From: an uncultured Chloroflexota bacterium
GTDB taxonomy: Bacteria; Chloroflexota; Anaerolineae; Aggregatilineales; Phototrophicaceae
Assembly (NCBI GenBank): GCA_937942935.1
Contig: CALDGT010000254.1
Coordinates: forward strand, 1-6,834
Reading direction: 5' to 3'
Length of the DNA: 6,834 nt
Both the position numbers and the translations under genes were made by a program. Under the pieces are notes generated by a model. The model had not been told where the DNA came from, did no database searches, and saw only the letters and a list, made by a program, of their open reading frames with translations. Shown here piece after piece: positions 5,599 to 6,834 of the stretch (the stretch's first letter is position 1; each line of letters starts with the position of its first letter).

Positions 5599-5619
5599 GT
5601 GGCATGAATAACCATGCCC
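5599..5619. repeat. Hairpin after the DWL-repeat gene, related to the 5018-5047 palindrome
   Basis: GGCATG (5601-5606) pairs with CATGCC (5613-5618) around a 6-base loop, 15 bases downstream of the stop of the minus-strand TPR gene. It begins GTGGCATGA (5599-5607), exactly as 5022-5030 does. It may serve as the terminator of that gene, though no T run follows on the minus strand. Confidence 0.5.
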
Positions 5620-5633
5620 AAAATCATTAAAGT

Positions 5634-6834
5634 TTAGAGTAAATTCAATGCCTTGCGATACGTGTCTAGGGCTTGTTGCAAACGTCCCTGACGCATTAAG
5701 CCATCACCCAAAACACGGTAAACACTAGCATTGGTCTTGTTACCCTCTTGTTTGACTAAATCGGTCAAATCGCTGACGACATTATCAAGCGCAGTATTGG
5801 CACGAATAACCGCTTCATACGCCCCTAAACCGCCTTCAAGGTCGCCCGATTGCACTTTAGCGCGGGCTTGTTGTAACACTTGTGCCACATTGATATTGTT
5901 TACAGGCACAGGTGCTGGTGATTGTGGTTTGACCACCACAGGCGCTGGTGTTGGTACTGGCGCAGGTGTTGGTGGCGGTGTAAAGATGGCTTGTTCTTCT
6001 TCGACTGTCTCGAGTAACCAATCTGGCACATCTTCGGTATTTTCAATACCCGCCTCATTGAGCCAATCGGGTAAGGGTTCATCTATAACGATAGGTGCTT
6101 CGTCTTCTGTCTCGCGCAACCAATCTGGCAATTCGTTCACAGGTTCGGCTATTATTTCGACAGGTGCGGGCGTGACTGGCGCGGATGTGTCCATCCAAAC
6201 AGGCAAACTTTCGAGTTCGCCCATCGGTACGGGTTCATCTTCTAATACTTCATCAATCACCACATCGAATGGGACTGGTTCATCAGAGAAGATGACCTGC
6301 TCATCGCTGATGAGTCCCATTGCAACTTTGCGTTCTAATTCAAATGCTTCTACCCATGGGTCGCTCATATCCACTTCAATTTCTTCGGTGCTAAGTGGCG
6401 ATGATGGGGTAGTGGCGAAGATGTTTTGAACGGTATCTGATTGCTCTGCAACTGTATCTTGTAACCAATCGGGCATATCTCCCGCAACCGCTTCGGTTTC
6501 GGGTTGAATTGGATTCGATTCTAATAACCAATCGGGCATATCATTCGATGCGAGTGGCTCTGCACTGATGAGCGCATCAAAATCAATCTCGGCGGTAGAT
6601 TTGGGTTCGATTGTCCCACCCATTTCGGGGGGCAACCCAACTTGCTCTACCAACCAATCGGGTATATTGGCTTCGATGGGGGCTTCTTCTTCTTCGATAT
6701 AATCTGGGACTTGGCGTTTTGCGCCTTCCTCTAGCAATTTATCCATCCACCCCTTCATATCATCGGGGTCGCTAATGCCCTTATTCAATTTTTGAAGCAT
6801 GTCGGTGGTATCAACATCTTTGGGTGTAGATGAT
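5634..6834 (-). CDS. Acidic TPR protein with repeated P-D-W-L motifs, 5' end outside window
   Basis: The reading frame stays open to the right edge. The first visible Met codon (6798-6800) has no ribosome site and 11 more in-frame codons precede it, so the true start is probably outside. Counting from that Met, 388 residues are seen. Residues 1-270 are strongly acidic, apparently disordered, and carry short motifs of hydrophobic-P-D-W-L at Trp49, 91, 112, 227, 246 and 261, plus P-V-W-M at Trp202; GWMDKL at Trp18 and PDYI at 32-35 look like diverged versions. A Pro/Ala/Val linker follows (274-300). The C-terminus has helical repeats (about 303-388), ending with a clear TPR: YRVLGDGLMRQGRLQQALDT (361-380), then YRKALNLL. 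No signal peptide or membrane segment is visible. TPRs bind proteins, so a cytosolic scaffold role is plausible, but the function is unknown. Confidence 0.82.
   Translation of the reverse strand, partial: SSTPKDVDTTDMLQKLNKGISDPDDMKGWMDKLLEEGAKRQVPDYIEEEEAPIEANIPDWLVEQVGLPPEMGGTIEPKSTAEIDFDALISAEPLASNDMPDWLLESNPIQPETEAVAGDMPDWLQDTVAEQSDTVQNIFATTPSSPLSTEEIEVDMSDPWVEAFELERKVAMGLISDEQVIFSDEPVPFDVVIDEVLEDEPVPMGELESLPVWMDTSAPVTPAPVEIIAEPVNELPDWLRETEDEAPIVIDEPLPDWLNEAGIENTEDVPDWLLETVEEEQAIFTPPPTPAPVPTPAPVVVKPQSPAPVPVNNINVAQVLQQARAKVQSGDLEGGLGAYEAVIRANTALDNVVSDLTDLVKQEGNKTNASVYRVLGDGLMRQGRLQQALDTYRKALNLL

Noticed and set aside
5731..6429. Long plus-strand open frame (232 codons), Ser/Thr/Gly-rich
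   Set aside because: It is the antisense shadow of the acidic Pro-rich TPR gene; the low-complexity Ser/Thr/Gly composition mirrors that gene's codons, and no ribosome site or family motif is present.

Overview
This window looks like a chromosomal segment of a Chloroflexota bacterium, probably Anaerolineae-like. That placement is an inference from three things: an extracellular solute-binding/VWA lipoprotein pair, a TPR protein full of short P-D-W-L motifs, and spacers rich in palindromes. No rRNA or other marker is present to confirm it. Base composition looks intermediate. No tRNA, rRNA, CRISPR array, transposase or phage gene was seen.

Layout, left to right. (1) Positions 1-387 (+) hold the C-terminal part of an M42-family metallo-aminopeptidase. 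(2) A 148-base convergent spacer follows, with two well-formed hairpins that look like inverted copies of one palindromic element. (3) A tight two-gene operon on the minus strand reads from 3501 to 536: a membrane-anchored solute-binding-like protein, then a lipoprotein joining a solute-binding domain to a von Willebrand A domain with an intact MIDAS. No ABC permease or ATPase is next to them. (4) The gene for an RluD-type 23S rRNA pseudouridine synthase lies on the minus strand (3594-4511). (5) A 142-base divergent spacer with an inverted repeat precedes rsfS (ribosomal silencing factor, + strand). rsfS appears to start at a CTG codon. (6) A perfect 30-bp palindrome sits between the convergent rsfS and ndk genes. 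(7) ndk (nucleoside diphosphate kinase, minus strand, TTG start) has a leader with two mutually exclusive hairpins. (8) An acidic protein with at least seven [hydrophobic]-P-(D/V)-W-(L/M) motifs and C-terminal TPRs runs on the minus strand off the right edge.

rluD, rsfS and ndk are ordinary housekeeping genes for ribosome maturation or silencing and for nucleotide pools. The accessory-looking content is the solute-binding/VWA pair, the DWL-repeat/TPR protein and the palindromic elements in the spacers. The elements appear related to one another and may be a dispersed REP-like family. The solute-binding/VWA pair is the best candidate for an under-described system: two extracytoplasmic proteins, one with a metal-dependent adhesion site, encoded together without a transporter.
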